From assembly GCA_965539935.1 (NCBI GenBank), contig CBETVX010000041.1:1-26152 (forward strand): a stretch of DNA of 26,152 bases. The letters are read 5' to 3'. The stretch comes from CBETVX01 sp965539935 (GTDB taxonomy: Bacteria > Bacillota > Clostridia > Peptostreptococcales > Caminicellaceae). Position numbers and translations under genes: made by a program. Positions 16,685-24,899 of this stretch are shown here, piece by piece. Positions within the stretch are counted from its first letter, which is position 1; every line of letters begins with the position of its first letter. The notes under the pieces were generated by a model that saw only the letters and a list, made by a program, of their open reading frames with translations, ran no database searches and was not told the DNA's origin.

Positions 16685-18973
16685 ATGAAAAAAGTTTTAA
16701 GTCTTTTAATCATTATGACTTTAGTCTTTACAAGTTTGATAACTGGATTTGCAATAGAAATTGAAACTGTTGTGGAAAGAACTGTTTCGGTAACCAGTAT
16801 AAATGATGGATATGAGATGACTGAAAAGGAAGCTAAAATTTCTAAGGAAGATGCAATAGAAATAGGAAAGAAACAAATGAAAAAGTTATTTAATACCATC
16901 ATTGATGAAAAAATATTTGATACAAGGGTAGAATTTAGACAGGATTATGAAGATAGAGAGAGCTATATATGGGCAATAGATTGGTATAAGAATGATAATG
17001 AGAAGAGTATTAATGTGGACGTATGGATAAACGCAGATACAGGTGTAATAAATAAGATAAGTAAAAGAGAATATATACATAGCGAGGAAAGACCAACTAT
17101 TGCCACTATGACTAAAGAAGAAGCAAAGAAATTAGCTGAAGAATTTGCTAAAAGGATTAATCCAGAAGAATTTAAAGAGACTAAGTTAATTGATGATAGA
17201 TATCCAACGGGATATGGAAGTACTAACTACTATTTTAGATATGCTAGAATGATAAATGATGTAAAGTATGATAGAAACTATATAAATGTACAAGTTGATG
17301 GAGTTAAGGGCGAGGTTATATCCTACAGCTATAGATGGGATACAGACTTAGATGTACCATCTATAAAAAACATTATAGATCCTAGCAAAGCTGAAGAAAT
17401 AATGAGAGAAAATATTGATATGACATTGAACTATATACCATATAGGGATAAATATAGTTCCTATGGTGAAAAAATTGACAAAGTTAAACTTATATACTAT
17501 CCAAGCTATCAGAATGGTTATATGGTAGATGCAATAAAGGGAACTATGATGGATTATAGTGGTATAGCATCTAAGGAAGAAAAGGTAAGGGATATATCTG
17601 AAAAGAGAAAAGAAGAGATTTATAGAAAAGCTAAAAGTGTAAAGGAGTTAGATAAAGCAATAGACCAAACAAGAGCAATTGAAGTAATGAATAAATATTT
17701 AAAGGAAATATATGGAGAAGATTTTGAGGTAGAAAACATAAGATATACGGAGAATGAAGATTATTGGGAAACAAGGGATAGAAAATCCTGGGCAGCTAGT
17801 TTTTATGAAGAAGGGAACAGCCGTTCAGATGGTGGAAGGATAATAATTGATGCTTTAACAGAAAAGTTAATAACAGTATATAAATACTCTCATTTTGATG
17901 AAGTGGAAGACTTTGAGCCAGTTATTACATGGGAAGAAGGTTATGACAAAGCAATAGAAGTGATAGAAAAGTATTTTCCAGAAAAAATAAAGGAAATTGA
18001 TACTGAGGTAAGATATAGTAAATATACCCATATAGTAAATGGAAAAGAGATGCCAGAAACACAGTATTATTATAGCTTTGGTAGAATAGTAGATGGAATA
18101 TCATATCGTGAGGATGAGGTGATGATAACAGTCGACACCCAAACAGGAAAAATAAGGGAATTGCGATTTGGCTGGAGCGATGATGTGAATTTTCCAAGTA
18201 CAGAAGGAATAATAAGCAAGGAAGATGCTAAAGAAATATATTTCGAAGCATATGAGCCAGAGCTTATATACACGAGAATAAATAAAAGTAATGATATTGA
18301 AAATCCAGAATGGGAGATGAAATTAGCCTATAGATTAGTACCAGTTGAAGTTAGTGGTACAAATATAGATGCCTTTACAGGTAAGTTTCTAGATTATAGA
18401 GGAAATGAAATAAATGAAAATCAGGAAGAATTTAAAGAAAAAATAAAGGGCCATTGGGCTGAAAAAGAGTTAATGATTCTAGCAGAGCAGGGAATAATTA
18501 ATTTAGACGAAATTACATTAGATAAAGAAATTACAAAGCTAGAAGCCATAAAGATCCTTGTGGATGCTAAAGGCTATAGACCATATATGGTAGAAAGAGT
18601 TGAAGAACTTAAATTTGACAATATATCAAAGGATAATGAAGAATATAAACATCTACAACTAGCTATTAAGTACGGTATATTGGAAAACGAAGAAGGACAA
18701 TTCCCAGTGGATGAAAAGATTACTAGAGAGGAATTGGCAGCTTATATAGTGAAACTTTTAGGCTATGATGAATTAGCAAAATTAAATCAAATTTTCAAAG
18801 TATCATTTAAAGATGCAAATAAAGTAAGTAGTGATAAAATAGGCTATGTGGCGATTTGTAATGGATTAGGAATAATACAAGGTAACAATGGGGAGTTTAG
18901 ACCCGATGATAATGTAACAATGGCTGAAATGGCTGCCGTTATATATAAAGCCCTAGGAAGTATAAGAGAATAA
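16685..18973 (+). CDS. Secreted surface protein: YcdB/PepSY-like repeats with C-terminal SLH domains
   Basis: This 762-residue exported protein has a signal peptide (residues 1 to about 23, cleavage likely after TGFA). The body (about 50-575) holds repeated YcdB/YcdC-type (PepSY-like) modules. Each starts with a helix such as SKEDAIEIGKKQM, TKEEAKKLAEEFA, TWEEGYDKAIEVI or SKEDAKEIYFEA, followed by strands ending in VDxxTGxI-type turns. The C-terminal 180 residues form three SLH domains (GHWAEKELMILAEQGII, EYKHLQLAIKYGILE, KIGYVAICNGLGIIQ with FRPDDNVTMAEMA) that anchor proteins to pyruvylated wall polymers. PepSY-like modules often inhibit or regulate peptidases, but no function is known for this architecture. 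ATG 16685 has GAGGAGG upstream. Confidence 0.88.
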   Translation: MKKVLSLLIIMTLVFTSLITGFAIEIETVVERTVSVTSINDGYEMTEKEAKISKEDAIEIGKKQMKKLFNTIIDEKIFDTRVEFRQDYEDRESYIWAIDWYKNDNEKSINVDVWINADTGVINKISKREYIHSEERPTIATMTKEEAKKLAEEFAKRINPEEFKETKLIDDRYPTGYGSTNYYFRYARMINDVKYDRNYINVQVDGVKGEVISYSYRWDTDLDVPSIKNIIDPSKAEEIMRENIDMTLNYIPYRDKYSSYGEKIDKVKLIYYPSYQNGYMVDAIKGTMMDYSGIASKEEKVRDISEKRKEEIYRKAKSVKELDKAIDQTRAIEVMNKYLKEIYGEDFEVENIRYTENEDYWETRDRKSWAASFYEEGNSRSDGGRIIIDALTEKLITVYKYSHFDEVEDFEPVITWEEGYDKAIEVIEKYFPEKIKEIDTEVRYSKYTHIVNGKEMPETQYYYSFGRIVDGISYREDEVMITVDTQTGKIRELRFGWSDDVNFPSTEGIISKEDAKEIYFEAYEPELIYTRINKSNDIENPEWEMKLAYRLVPVEVSGTNIDAFTGKFLDYRGNEINENQEEFKEKIKGHWAEKELMILAEQGIINLDEITLDKEITKLEAIKILVDAKGYRPYMVERVEELKFDNISKDNEEYKHLQLAIKYGILENEEGQFPVDEKITREELAAYIVKLLGYDELAKLNQIFKVSFKDANKVSSDKIGYVAICNGLGIIQGNNGEFRPDDNVTMAEMAAVIYKALGSIRE

Positions 18974-18981
18974 ATTTTTTC

Positions 18982-19016
18982 AAAAGGCTGTCTCAAAAAA
19001 GTGAGGCGGCCTTTTT
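18982..19016 (+). terminator. Intrinsic terminator after the SLH protein gene
   Basis: AAAAGGCTGTCTCA (18982-18995) pairs with TGAGGCGGCCTTTT (19002-19015) with two G-U pairs, ending in TTTTT. Confidence 0.85.
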
Positions 19017-19091
19017 AAGAGGTAAGGCAAGGGATTAAAATTAGAAATTTATTTTTTTATTTAGCTTTTAAAGTTATAATATAAATAATAA

Positions 19092-19211
19092 TCTTTTAAA
19101 AGCTATTTGGGAAAAGGAAAGGATGTACTTTTTTCCTACCATGTAATTGAAGCCCTTCATTTATCTGAAAAGGAAATAATAACTAATATAGTTAATATAA
19201 ATGACATTTAG
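19092..19211 (+). pseudogene. Possible gene remnant in the larC leader region
   Basis: A stop-to-stop frame without any start codon translates to a protein-like stretch including SYHVIEALHLSEKEIITNIV and ends at TAG 19209. The amphipathic composition looks more like a real helical segment than random AT-rich DNA, for example the tail of a regulator, but I do not recognise the family. There is no ribosome site. This could be a decayed gene end or chance. The rest of the 19017-19359 gap holds only the dyad at 19258-19298. Confidence 0.22.
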
Positions 19212-19257
19212 AAATTAGAATAATATTGAAAAACCATCTGATATTTTTGGAAAATAG

Positions 19258-19298
19258 TATAAAGATGTAGATTTTATTATAAAATTTACATCTTTATA
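19258..19298. promoter_or_regulatory. 19-bp dyad upstream of the lar-nik operon, candidate operator
   Basis: TATAAAGATGTAGATTTTA (19258-19276) and TAAAATTTACATCTTTATA (19280-19298) are inverted copies differing at one position (a G-U pair if transcribed), with a 3-base centre. It ends 61 bases before the larC ATG. It has no T-tract, so it is not a typical terminator. A TATAGT at 19295-19300 could be the -10, which would put the dyad over the promoter. It does not resemble the E. coli NikR site. Confidence 0.5.
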
Positions 19299-19359
19299 GT
19301 TTAAATAAACAATTTATTGTGGTAATATGAAATTTAAACAATTCAAGGAGAGATTAATA

Positions 19360-20640
19360 ATGAAAATACTTTATTATGATTGTTTTTGTGGCATAAGTGG
19401 AGATATGAATTTAGGTGCATTGATTGATCTAGGGGTAGATGAGAAATATTTAATTAATGAGTTATCAAAACTAAACTTAGATGATGAATATGAAATAAAT
19501 ATTATGAAGGGCAGCAAGATGGGTATTTCAGGAATTAAGGTGGATGTAATTATAAAGAATCATCACCATGAACAAGACCATAAACATGAACATCATAGCC
19601 ATCATGAACATGAGCATCATCACAACCACAACCATCAACATAGTCATAATCATGACCATAATCACCATCATCATAGAGGATTAAAGGAGATTGAGGAGAT
19701 TATTAAATCCAGTGATTTAAGTGAAAAAGTTAAGAAATTAAGTTTAGATATGTTTATGGAGGTGGCTAAGGCAGAGGCTAAAGTCCATGGAAAAAGTCTC
19801 TATGAAGTTCACTTCCATGAAGTTGGAGCTATTGATTCTATCATAGATATAGTGGGAGCAGCTATATGCATAGACTATTTAAATGTAGATAAGATCATGG
19901 CCTCTAGGGTTCAACTGGGAGGAGGCTTTGTAAAATGTGCCCATGGAATTATACCAGTACCAGCTCCAGCCACTACTGAGATATTAAAAGAGATACCAGT
20001 TAAAACAGGACTTGTGGACTTTGAGACCACTACGCCTACGGGGGCAGCTATATTAGCAGCAAATGTGGATGAATTTAAAAATGAAATGGACTTTAATGTA
20101 GAAAAAATAGGATATGGTTTAGGAACAAGGGATTTAGAAATTCCCAATGTATTAAGGGTTTACTTAGGTACAGTAGAGAAGGAAGAAAAAAATAAAAGAC
20201 AATTTATTTTAGAGACTAATATAGATGATATGAATCCAGAACTTTATGGCTATGTAGAAGAAAAACTTTTTGAAAAGGGAGCTTTAGATGTTTTTAAAAC
20301 CCCTATTGTTATGAAAAAGGGTAGACCAGCCATAAAACTAAGTATTTTAGTAGATGCAGATAAAGAGAAGGATATGGTAGATATTATATTTAGAGAAACA
20401 ACATCCTTTGGAATTAGGAAATTTGATGTTGAAAAAATAATGCTACAAAGAGATTTTCAAAAAATAAATACTAAATATGGAGAAGTTACAATCAAAAAAG
20501 CTTATTATGAAGGAAAGGCTATTAAATATAAACCAGAATATGAAGAATGTAAAGAATTAGCAATAGAAAACAAAGTAAATATTGATAAAATATATAAAGA
20601 AGTTTATAAAATAGTGGAGGATGGTTTAGATGATAAATAA
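19360..20640 (+). CDS. larC: LarC, nickel insertion protein (CTP-dependent cyclometallase) for NPN cofactor
   Basis: This 426-residue LarC begins MKILYYDCFCGISGDMNLGAL, the family N-terminus. Conserved blocks include VHFHEVGAIDSIIDIVGA, ETTTPTGAAILA and LETNIDDMNPELYGYV. LarC inserts nickel into the bis-thiocarboxylated pyridinium nucleotide made by LarB and LarE. Residues 68-105 are extremely His-rich (23 His in 38), a probable nickel store or delivery loop. In Lactiplantibacillus plantarum LarC is made by a frameshift joining two frames; here it is one continuous frame. ATG 19360 is chosen because AAGGAGA lies just before it; an in-frame ATG at 19327 has no ribosome site. Its end overlaps larE by 11 bases. 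Confidence 0.95.
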   Translation: MKILYYDCFCGISGDMNLGALIDLGVDEKYLINELSKLNLDDEYEINIMKGSKMGISGIKVDVIIKNHHHEQDHKHEHHSHHEHEHHHNHNHQHSHNHDHNHHHHRGLKEIEEIIKSSDLSEKVKKLSLDMFMEVAKAEAKVHGKSLYEVHFHEVGAIDSIIDIVGAAICIDYLNVDKIMASRVQLGGGFVKCAHGIIPVPAPATTEILKEIPVKTGLVDFETTTPTGAAILAANVDEFKNEMDFNVEKIGYGLGTRDLEIPNVLRVYLGTVEKEEKNKRQFILETNIDDMNPELYGYVEEKLFEKGALDVFKTPIVMKKGRPAIKLSILVDADKEKDMVDIIFRETTSFGIRKFDVEKIMLQRDFQKINTKYGEVTIKKAYYEGKAIKYKPEYEECKELAIENKVNIDKIYKEVYKIVEDGLDDK

Positions 20641-21448
20641 TGAAAAATATATAAATTTAATAAATTATTTAAAGGAATTAGAAAGTGTTTTAATAGCCTT
20701 TTCAGGAGGTGTAGATAGTACATTTTTACTAAAAGCATGTAAAGAAGCCCTAGGGGATAATGTAAAGGCTATTACTATTAACTCACCATATATCCCTAAA
20801 TGGGAGATTGAAGAGGCAAAGGAATTAGTAGGAGAAATTGGTGTAGCCCATGAAATAATAGAGGTGGATATAAATGAAAAGATTAAAAATAATCCTATGG
20901 ATAGGTGTTATCTATGCAAAGGATTCATTTTTTCAACAATAAAAAATATAGCAAAAGAGCAGGGATATAAGTATGTTATTGATGGTACAAATTTTGATGA
21001 TACAAAGGATTATAGACCTGGACTTGTGGCCCTTGATGAATTAGGAATAAAAAGCCCCATGCTTCATGTTGAGCTTACAAAAAATGAAATTAGAAGCTTA
21101 TCCAAGGAGCTTGGATTAAAGACTTGGGATAAGCCAGCCTATGCCTGTCTTCTTACCCGTATACCCTATGATACAGAATTGAAAATAGAAGATTTTGAGA
21201 TGATTGAAAAGGCTGAAAAATACATGATAGACAAAGGATTTAGAGCCATTAGGGTAAGGAAACATGGTGATTTAGCAAGGATTGAAGTGAATAGAGAAGA
21301 TAGAAAAGGACTGTTTAATGAAAATATATTAGATGATATTTCAAATAAATTTAAAGAGATTGGGTTTAAATATATCACAATGGATTTAGAAGGGTATCGT
21401 GTAGGAAGTTTTAATGATGATATAAATAAAAATGGAGGTAAAATATGA
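20630..21448 (+). CDS. larE: LarE, ATP-dependent sulfur transferase for NPN cofactor
   Basis: This 272-residue PP-loop ATPase has SGGVDS at residues 25-30. LarE adenylates the carboxylates of the LarB product and replaces them with thiocarboxylates. Two cysteine elements are visible: C93 and C96 in DRCYLCK, and C173 in YACLLTRIPY. The last corresponds to the sacrificial Cys176 of the L. plantarum enzyme. The extra CxxC pair fits the three-cysteine LarE type reported to hold a 4Fe-4S cluster that can carry the sulfur catalytically; assignment here is inferred. ATG 20630 has GGAGG upstream inside larC. The stop overlaps the larB start as ATGA. Confidence 0.95.
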   Translation: MINNEKYINLINYLKELESVLIAFSGGVDSTFLLKACKEALGDNVKAITINSPYIPKWEIEEAKELVGEIGVAHEIIEVDINEKIKNNPMDRCYLCKGFIFSTIKNIAKEQGYKYVIDGTNFDDTKDYRPGLVALDELGIKSPMLHVELTKNEIRSLSKELGLKTWDKPAYACLLTRIPYDTELKIEDFEMIEKAEKYMIDKGFRAIRVRKHGDLARIEVNREDRKGLFNENILDDISNKFKEIGFKYITMDLEGYRVGSFNDDINKNGGKI

Positions 21449-22191
21449 ATCAAGAGGAAATGAGACAATTATTAGAACATGTAAAAAATAATAAAATTGA
21501 TATAGAAGAAGCTATAGAGAAGTTAGAAGATTTACCCTTTAGGGACTTAGGATTTGCTAAGATAGATAATCACAGAGAAGTTAGGGTGGGGTATCCAGAA
21601 GTAATATATTGTGAAGGAAAAACAGTAGAACAAGTGAGAGATATAGTTGCTTATATGTTAGAGAGAAATAATAATATATTGGCTACCCGTGCCAGTGAAG
21701 AAATGTTTAATGAAATAAAAAATATATGTAATGAGGCTAGATATAATAAATTAGGGAGAACTATTACCATACAAAGAAGAGAGATCATTCCTAGTGATAG
21801 TTATATTGCCATTGTTTCAGCTGGAACTTCCGATTTACCTGTGGTAGAGGAAGCAGCAGAGACAGCTAAAATTCTTGGAAATAGAGTGGAGAAGATTACA
21901 GATGTAGGTGTTGCAGGCATCCATAGATTATTTGCAAGATTAGATATTATAAGGAATGCAAAGGTAATAATAGTTGTTGCAGGGATGGAAGGTGCTTTAG
22001 CTAGTGTTGTGGGAGGACTTGTAGACAAGCCAGTTATAGCCGTTCCAACAAGTGTAGGATATGGAGCAAATTTTAATGGTCTTGCACCGCTGCTTTCAAT
22101 GCTAAATAGTTGTGCCAGTGGTGTAAGTGTTGTAAATATTGATAATGGATTTGGTGCAGCATATAATGCAAGTATTATAAACAAATTATAG
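21445..22191 (+). CDS. larB: LarB, pyridinium-3,5-biscarboxylate mononucleotide synthase
   Basis: This 248-residue protein has an N-terminal helical region and a PurE-like (AIR carboxylase) C-terminal domain. The domain is marked by VSAGTSDLPVVEEAAETA, GVAGIHRLFARLD, VAGMEGALASVVGGLV and VPTSVGYGANFNGL. LarB carboxylates and hydrolyses nicotinic acid adenine dinucleotide, the first step of nickel-pincer nucleotide synthesis. Length is normal. The ATG overlaps the larE stop by 4 bases and has GGAGGT upstream. The nickel transporter gene follows after 14 bases. Confidence 0.95.
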   Translation: MNQEEMRQLLEHVKNNKIDIEEAIEKLEDLPFRDLGFAKIDNHREVRVGYPEVIYCEGKTVEQVRDIVAYMLERNNNILATRASEEMFNEIKNICNEARYNKLGRTITIQRREIIPSDSYIAIVSAGTSDLPVVEEAAETAKILGNRVEKITDVGVAGIHRLFARLDIIRNAKVIIVVAGMEGALASVVGGLVDKPVIAVPTSVGYGANFNGLAPLLSMLNSCASGVSVVNIDNGFGAAYNASIINKL

Positions 22192-22205
22192 GAGGAGATA
22201 TTATA

Positions 22206-23219
22206 ATGCATATGGCAGATGCCTTGATTTCACCAACTGTAGGGGGAGTCATGTGGGGTGTTTCCGCAGGTGTATTAAGTTATTCAATTAAAAAAGTTCA
22301 AAATGATATGGATGAAAAAAAAATTCCCTTGATGGGAGTCATGGGAGCTTTTATATTTGCAGCTCAAATGATCAATTTTTCAATACCATTAACTGGTTCA
22401 AGCGGACATATAGGAGGAGGGATTTTACTTTCCGTACTCTTAGGACCATATGCAGGTTTTTTGACAATGGCTTCAGTACTGATTATTCAGGCCCTTTTCT
22501 TTGCAGATGGAGGACTATTGGCCTTGGGCTGTAATATATTTAACCTTGGCTTCTTCACTTGTTTTATTGCCTATCCACTGATATATAAAAAAATAGTTGG
22601 AGATGGATATACAAGAGGAAAAATTTTTATTGCTTCTTTATTGGCAGCTGTTATAGGTCTTCAGTTTGGCTCCCTAGGAGTAGTTTTAGAAACCTTTATA
22701 TCAGGAAAAACAGAATTGCCCCTAAGAATTTTTCTTTTTATGATGCAGCCAATACATCTTGCAATAGGTATTATTGAAGGACTTATTAGTGCTGTTATTG
22801 TTATATATATATACCAAGAGCGCCCAGAAATATTAGAAAATACATTTAAGGGTAAAATAGCTAAGGAAAAACCTATGAAAAATCTTATGATAACAATTAT
22901 TATATTAACATTAGCAATAGGAGGTATTTTTTCTTTATTTGCCTCTGAAAAACCAGATGGATTAGAATGGGCAATGTTTAAAACATCAGGAAAGGAAAAC
23001 CTAGAATCTCCGAAGGGAATACATGAAACTTTCTCACAAATTCAAGAAAAAACCTCTGTATTACCAGATTATGATTTTAAAGGGGAGAAGGAAGAACCTT
23101 CAGATATAGTCAATAGTGGGACTAGTTTATCTGGAGTAGTTGGAGGTTTCATCTCCCTTATTCTTATAAGTGGTCTAGGATATATTATCCGTATTTATAA
23201 AGGGAGAAAAACTACCTAA
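22206..23219 (+). CDS. nikMN: NikMN, fused substrate-specific components of an ECF-type nickel transporter
   Basis: This 337-residue membrane protein is a fusion of NikM/CbiM and NikN/CbiN. The N-terminus MHMADALISP places His at position 2, where family members use the terminal amine and His2 to bind Ni or Co. A second ligand region is TGSSGHIGGGI (H68). About six spans follow. From about residue 223 a NikN-like part has one span, PDGLEW and an external loop, then a final C-terminal span. Ni is preferred over Co from the lar context and the fused NikN part; that is inference. Start ATG 22206 has AGGAGGAG upstream, and the His2 requirement supports it. Confidence 0.92.
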   Translation: MHMADALISPTVGGVMWGVSAGVLSYSIKKVQNDMDEKKIPLMGVMGAFIFAAQMINFSIPLTGSSGHIGGGILLSVLLGPYAGFLTMASVLIIQALFFADGGLLALGCNIFNLGFFTCFIAYPLIYKKIVGDGYTRGKIFIASLLAAVIGLQFGSLGVVLETFISGKTELPLRIFLFMMQPIHLAIGIIEGLISAVIVIYIYQERPEILENTFKGKIAKEKPMKNLMITIIILTLAIGGIFSLFASEKPDGLEWAMFKTSGKENLESPKGIHETFSQIQEKTSVLPDYDFKGEKEEPSDIVNSGTSLSGVVGGFISLILISGLGYIIRIYKGRKTT

Positions 23220-23236
23220 AGGATTTGATTATTAAT

Positions 23237-24046
23237 ATGGCAAGCATAAAGGATTCTATTTTTGAGATAAGGATATTGGATGAATTGTCCCATAAGAATA
23301 CGGTTATTCATAGGATACATCCAATATCAAAGCTGTTTGTTACCATAATATATATATTATCGGTTATATCCTATGATAAATATGAAATCAATAATCTATT
23401 CCCCTTTATTATTTATCCAATGGTTATTTTTACATTAGGGGATATTCCCACTACTAAAGTATTTAAAAGAATGGTAGTTGGTATGTTTTTTGTAGTAGGA
23501 GTAGGCATATTTAACCCATTATTAGATAAAAGCATTAGAATTATATTATTAGGCCTACCTATTGCTGGAGGATGGATTTCTTTTGTTTCCCTGGTAATTA
23601 AAGGTGGATTAACTATATTGGCTGCACTTTTACTACTGGCTACAACGGGCATAGATAAAATTGCCTTAGCACTTAGTATGATAAAAGTACCCAATATATT
23701 TATATTACAATTTTTACTTACTTTTAGGTATATTTCCCTATTAGCCGAAGAAATCAATAAAACATATAATGCCTATATGTTAAGGGCTCCTGGGCATACA
23801 GGTATCCATTTTAAGGCATGGGGCTCATTGTGTGGGCAAATAATTATGGATACCTTTGATAGATCACAAAAAATATATGATGCCATGATGTTAAGGGGTT
23901 TTAGAGGAGAATATAATATTCAGCTTAAAAAGCCTGCTTTAAAAGATATAGCTTATATATTTGTATGGATGATTATTTTTATGGCTTTTAAATTTACTAA
24001 TATTCCTGCATGGATAGGTGCAGTAGCTACAGGAGTGATTAGATGA
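23237..24046 (+). CDS. nikQ: NikQ/CbiQ, ECF transporter T component
   Basis: This transmembrane protein of about 269 residues belongs to the CbiQ/EcfT family, the scaffold linking the NikMN unit to the ATPase. It has several spans and the coupling-helix motifs RAPGHTGIHFKAWG and MMLRGFRGEY; the A-R-G-type motif here reads L-R-G. ATG 23237 is taken as start, with AAGGA 13 bases upstream. TTG 23225 would add four residues but is almost touching that site. The stop overlaps the nikO start as ATGA, so the two are coupled. Confidence 0.92.
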   Translation: MASIKDSIFEIRILDELSHKNTVIHRIHPISKLFVTIIYILSVISYDKYEINNLFPFIIYPMVIFTLGDIPTTKVFKRMVVGMFFVVGVGIFNPLLDKSIRIILLGLPIAGGWISFVSLVIKGGLTILAALLLLATTGIDKIALALSMIKVPNIFILQFLLTFRYISLLAEEINKTYNAYMLRAPGHTGIHFKAWGSLCGQIIMDTFDRSQKIYDAMMLRGFRGEYNIQLKKPALKDIAYIFVWMIIFMAFKFTNIPAWIGAVATGVIR

Positions 24047-24801
24047 GTCATCATAGAGTGGAATTTCATAATGTATCTTATACTTATCCCGATGGCAATA
24101 AAGCCATCAGGGATATTTCTTTTAAGATTTCACATGGAGAATCTGTAGGGATTGTGGGAGCCAATGGAGCAGGAAAATCATCTATTTTAAAACTTCTTAC
24201 GGGCATATTATTGCCTGATGATGGAGAAATTTATGTAGGGGATTTGAAACTCACAAAGAAAACACTACCCTTTATAAGACGAAGTATCGGATTTACTTTC
24301 CAAGACCCAGATCATCAACTGTTTATGAGTTCTGTCTACGATGATGTAGCCTTTGGGCCAAGAAATTATAAAATAGATGAAGAGGAAGTAGAAAAAATCG
24401 TGAAAAAAGCTTTAGATACCGTTGGTGCTTTACATTTAAAAGATAGGCCACCTTATAAGCTTTCAGGAGGAGAAAAGCGAGCAGTATCAATTGCCACTGT
24501 CCTTGCAATGGATCCTAATATACTTATAATGGATGAGCCCTCTGTGGCCCTTGACCCTAGAGCTAGAAGAAGATTAATCAATCTTTTAAAGGGTTTTTCC
24601 CACACAAAGATAATTGCTACCCATGATATGGATATGGTATTAGAACTTTGTGAAAGAGTGATAGTAATCAATGATGGTGAAATTCTTCGTGATGGAAGGG
24701 CAGAAGAAATATTAAGGGATGAAGATTTTTTAAAGGACTGTTCTTTAGAATTACCTTTATCCCTTCAAACCTGTCCTATATGTAAAAGTTCTAAAATATA
24801 A
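24043..24801 (+). CDS. nikO: NikO/CbiO, ECF nickel transporter ATPase
   Basis: This 252-residue ABC ATPase has Walker A GANGAGKS (39-46), a Q-loop in FTFQDPDHQLF, which is typical of cobalt/nickel ECF ATPases, and signature LSGGEKRAVSIATVLA. Walker B is ILIMDEPSVALDP and the switch His lies in ATHDMDM. It powers NikMNQ. The protein ends in TCPICKSSKI, a CxxC tail that could bind metal; its role is unknown. It is the last gene of the lar-nik operon; no convincing terminator was seen in the 98 bases after it. Confidence 0.93.
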   Translation: MSHHRVEFHNVSYTYPDGNKAIRDISFKISHGESVGIVGANGAGKSSILKLLTGILLPDDGEIYVGDLKLTKKTLPFIRRSIGFTFQDPDHQLFMSSVYDDVAFGPRNYKIDEEEVEKIVKKALDTVGALHLKDRPPYKLSGGEKRAVSIATVLAMDPNILIMDEPSVALDPRARRRLINLLKGFSHTKIIATHDMDMVLELCERVIVINDGEILRDGRAEEILRDEDFLKDCSLELPLSLQTCPICKSSKI

Positions 24802-24899
24802 AACATAAAAAATAATAATTTATAACAAGGAACCTTTAAATATATTTTGCCTATTCATTAAAAATAATGTTAACTTAAAGAAGAAAGTGAGGATAAAAA

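Noticed and set aside
19561..19677. CAT/CAC-rich tract that looks like a DNA tandem repeat
   Set aside because: The units are irregular and fully explained as codons of the His-rich loop of LarC.
21801..22211. 136-codon minus-strand open frame opposite larB
   Set aside because: Antisense of the conserved PurE-like domain; composition mirrors the larB codons and there is no ribosome site.
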